In this document: one piece after another, positions 61,662 to 64,000 of the stretch
Layout of the letters: every line of letters begins with the position of its first letter
Numbering within the stretch: position 1 is the first letter of the stretch
Assembly (NCBI GenBank): GCA_022570795.1
Contig: JAKUDP010000003.1
Coordinates: forward strand, 310,001-374,000
Direction of reading: 5' to 3'
Length of the DNA stretch: 64,000 nucleotides
Source: Sphaerulina vaccinii
Lineage: Eukaryota > Ascomycota > Dothideomycetes > Mycosphaerellales > Mycosphaerellaceae
The notes under the pieces: model-generated
Databases searched by the model: none
Told to the model about the DNA's origin: nothing
What the model saw: only the letters and a program-made list of their open reading frames with translations
Translations under genes and position numbers: made by a program

Positions 61662-62367
61662 TCAGGACTTGTAGAACGCCATACGCTTCTTCTGCTTCTT
61701 CTCCTTGCGCGCCTCGTTGAATGCCTTGACCTCCGCTTTGCTGAGCTTCTTGTTCTTGCGCTCTTCCTTCAGAGATTTGCCCTCGTGTGCGTTAGCAGCC
61801 GCGTCCACGTCGAAGAAGGCGTTCATCTGGCGTCCGCTCTTTGCCGCGTCATTGTGGCGGTCTGCCGTGAGATGGGAAGGTTGCGCTACTCCTGTGCGCG
61901 CGTTGAGAGCCATTGTGGCGGTGTAGTCGACAGATTGTCCGGGCATTGGTGTGGTATAGGCGCCGCTCTGCTCTGCGAGGCGCTGTGAGGTGTACTTGGC
62001 GTAGTCCGCGTTGGGATCGTAGTTGCCGTGGATCTTTGGGTTGTACTGCAGAGGGTGTGTCTCCGCCAACCTCTGCTCAGCGCCGGGGCCTGCCATGTCT
62101 GTGTTAGTTGTCGTGGCTTCTGAAAGCTTCGCAGAGAAACTTACGTTCCACGCCCGGAGGGTACTGCAGACCACATGGGTCTGGTCCCGCCAGTTCTATG
62201 TCATAGAGCCAATATGGCTCTGCTGGCTCCTCCCAGCTCGAGGCACCACTCTCGGTGTTGGTGTAGTAATGGGCAGGAGTGCCCGGGGCCGGAGAGGGGT
62301 TGGCACACTTGTACCATTTGTACCGGACTAGTAGTCTCTGATATCCATCAGCAATTGTTGGCGCCAT
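61662..62367 (-). CDS. WW-domain protein
   Basis: A 219-residue protein from exons 62367-62145 and 62098-61662, joined across a 46-nt intron (GTAAGT..AACACAG). The WW domain lies near the N-terminus (about residues 15-48). Its first Trp is in RYKWYKCANPSP, then HYYTNTESGASSWEEP supplies the central aromatic pair, the N-x-E turn and the second Trp and Pro. A hydrophobic YWLYDIELAGPDP segment follows. After the splice come LQYNPKIHGNYDPNADYAKY and a Lys/Glu-rich tail ending KKQKKRMAFYKS, which could be a nuclear/nucleolar signal. WW domains bind proline-rich partners; this gene resembles fungal WW proteins thought to act in RNA processing, but that is inference. Confidence 0.8.
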
Positions 62368-63448
62368 GGCTGCGGCGGCGAGGGGGCGTGGTTGGTGAGT
62401 GGAAGCGTGAGAGGGGAAAGGAAAGACGGAAATCGCGTAAACAAATTCAACAAAAAAGCCAAGACCCGGGAGATATGCGACATCGCCGCAGTGAGCTTTC
62501 CACGCCAGCACAGCCAATACTGTGCGCATCGCCGACAGTCCACTAGAGCCAAGCCAACGAGGTCTCGCCTGGAGCCGTATGGCGAGCTGCTATCGAAGGT
62601 GGAGAGCCATGCAGTACCGATTGTGATATGCACTTCCACTTAATGTTCAGCACTGCGCGCAAGGCCGTGGTGAGCGCCAGGACAGCGAACGATTGCCATA
62701 TCTCCACCACTCCACGAACGCCAGGCCATCGGCAGCGCAGATGAGGTCGTATGGCGAGCTTCTGTCGAAGATGGAGAGATGCGCAGTGCTGATCGTGATA
62801 TGCAGTCCCACTTGATATTGGACGCTCTGCTCAGATGCCACAAGGACGCGGTTCAAGCCAGCAAATCGTTCCATGAGAGACCCTGCCACACAGGCAAGAC
62901 TGTGCCTACATCTCTTCCCAACTCGAAGGCAACTGCGGCATAGAAGCTTCAAGCAAGGCGCCGTGCGCAGATGGTCCGGACACTGGAGATGCTCGACAGG
63001 TGCTCTGGCGAATTCGGTCCAGGTGAGCCCGCAGAACCAGGAGTATACTCGATCTTCTCCGGGAGTATATGGCAACTATGCCACTGGAATCCGCAGAGGG
63101 CATGGCGGCCGCAGAAAGAACAAGGAACAGAATATGCGCGTCTACTCCAGGTTTCACTCACCGTCTGCTCCGACTCTTCTTCCTCCTTCTTCCTCTCTTC
63201 TTCTTCTTCCACTACTTCCACAGCATTCTGTTTGCCTTTATTATGTACCTATATTCTGCTGTTAGCCTACTACGAAGGTACATGATTTGTCTTGTGTCAA
63301 ATGCAAGAAAGAATCAGGCTACGAGCATTACGCGCCCGTAGCACCAGGTGCAGTACCTGCCAAGGCTAGTGCATGGCAGACTGTGACAATAGAGCGATGC
63401 TCGACGCGGAAGCCCATCGGTACACATCCAGTGCGTACGTAGTGAGTG
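62368..63448. other. Intergenic region with a degenerate duplication
   Basis: About 1.1 kb. It contains the imperfect direct repeat annotated separately and a pyrimidine-rich plus-strand tract (CTTCCTCCTTCTTCCTCTC and similar, 63178-63220). ORFs here are overlapping and unsupported. Confidence 0.45.
62576..62825. repeat. Imperfect direct duplication, about 75-bp units 172 bp apart
   Basis: The segment starting CGTATGGCGAGCTGCTATCG at 62576 reappears at 62748 as CGTATGGCGAGCTTCTGTCG. The match continues for about 75 bases at roughly 75-80 percent identity by eye. In the minus frames both units read as HITI[GS]TA[WH]LS[TI]FD[SR]SSPY, so the duplication may have arisen in a formerly coding sequence. 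No intact gene remains. Confidence 0.65.
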
Positions 63449-63622
63449 CTACGATTTCCAGATCGTGGTAGCATCTGGACTCACCTCCTCTGCTTCCTCA
63501 GCTTGATCTGCATTTTCTTCGCTGGACTCTTCGGGTTGCTCTGGTGCTTCGCTTGAGACTGGTTCAGGCAAGTCTGATGTCTGAGCGGCGCCCTTGATTC
63601 GGAACTCGCCGTCTTGCGCCAT
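63449..63622 (-). CDS. Small acidic hypothetical protein
   Basis: A 57-codon ORF from the ATG at 63622. It is strongly acidic (SSEENADQAEEAEE) after a short neutral start, MAQDGEFRIKGAA. A perfect GTGAGT donor sits exactly after the acidic run (63485-63480), so the true protein may splice to an unseen exon; the short alternatives downstream end quickly. I cannot name a family. The ORF frame extends upstream but the extension has no acidic bias and includes a run of His/Thr codons typical of leader sequence. Low confidence. Confidence 0.35.
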   Translation of the reverse strand: MAQDGEFRIKGAAQTSDLPEPVSSEAPEQPEESSEENADQAEEAEEVSPDATTIWKS

Positions 63623-63813
63623 GATGCAAGCTTTGCGAGGTGCGAAAGTGTGTGTATGCGAGGGTAGACAACTTGTCGCATGCGAGAAAGCAAGAGTGAG
63701 GTTGCGAAACTTTGAGCCAAGACCTCCAGCCGAAGGAGGCAGCCACAAGTCGGGGGACCCACACTGTGAGAGATGAAGGCAGGCACGCATCGACAGTGAC
63801 CTCGTGTCATACA

Positions 63814-63975
63814 TCATCCGTTCTTCGACATGGCATCGTTACTGGAGTCAAAGCCAGCGTGTCCCACGGCGTAGGCAGTAGTCGGTAGCGAGCTGTGGTT
63901 GTTCTCTTGCTCAAAGATCTTGACCAAGGCAGCTTGCTTCGGGACCAGCTCTTTGCTGATCGAGTCTGCCAGGAG
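63814..63975 (-). CDS. C-terminal exon of an unidentified gene, running off the right edge
   Basis: A probable last exon on the minus strand. After an acceptor-like GTGTAGCAG (63984-63976) the frame reads LLADSISKELVPKQAALVKI, then FEQENNHSSLPTTAYAVGHA, and stops at TGA 63816-63814 after MSKNG. The composition is clearly protein-like, with an amphipathic helix (SISKELVPKQAALVKIFEQE). I do not recognise it. The upstream exons lie beyond position 64000, so phase and family are open. It is distinct from the small acidic ORF at 63449-63622. Confidence 0.5.
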   Translation of the reverse strand, partial: LLADSISKELVPKQAALVKIFEQENNHSSLPTTAYAVGHAGFDSSNDAMSKNG

Positions 63976-64000
63976 CTGCTACACTTCCCCAGCGGGTGTC

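Overview
The window reads as chromosomal DNA of a filamentous ascomycete (Pezizomycotina). Evidence: short spliceosomal introns (about 45-140 nt) with GT..CTGAC/CTGAT..AG signals, two Zn(II)2Cys6 regulators with fungal-specific middle domains, a HET-domain fragment, a GLEYA adhesin, a fungal tannase, a UstYa-family protein and a fungal type III polyketide synthase. A Dothideomycete is my best guess, but this is inference. Gene starts were moved to the first plausible ATG, and introns were placed by joining conserved protein segments in phase.

Layout. 0-4.8 kb: the 3' end of a GH5 glycosidase, a small four-helix membrane protein, a decayed transcription-factor gene and a NAPE-PLD-type metallo-hydrolase. 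5.5-9.8 kb: a Zn2Cys6 regulator, a small membrane ORF and a cytochrome P450. 11-17.2 kb: an F-box-like protein, a weak candidate gene and a multi-C2H2 zinc-finger protein. 18-22 kb: two secreted proteins (tannase/feruloyl esterase and GLEYA-domain protein). 22.2-24.6 kb: a broken hypothetical gene and a type III polyketide synthase. 25.1-28.3 kb: a large putative 2-oxoglutarate oxygenase. 28.9-34.8 kb: an MDR oxidoreductase, a 516-bp MITE-like element and a TRK potassium transporter. 35.2-41.1 kb: a HapX-like bZIP factor, a Gln-rich hypothetical gene carrying an in-phase minisatellite, a PQ-loop membrane protein and an AIG2-like cyclotransferase. 41.3-48.5 kb: a giant intronless Ulp2-type SUMO protease, a substrate-binding-protein-like gene and a small MYND protein. 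48.8-53.9 kb: a UstYa-family gene, a Zn2Cys6 regulator and a metallo-beta-lactamase-fold protein that has lost most metal ligands. 55.7-64 kb: an FMP42-like MFS transporter, tRNA-Val(CAC), a HET fragment, an F-box protein, a WW-domain protein, a degenerate duplication and two partial or small genes at the edge.

Most genes are ordinary housekeeping or lifestyle genes and do not form one pathway. The most unusual pieces are the type III PKS, whose first intron only works as a GC-AG intron; the UstYa / Zn2Cys6 / inactive-looking MBL neighbourhood, which resembles a small orphan secondary-metabolite locus without a visible precursor peptide; the non-autonomous DNA transposon; and several decayed genes. 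I saw no CRISPR array, integrated virus or complete autonomous transposon.
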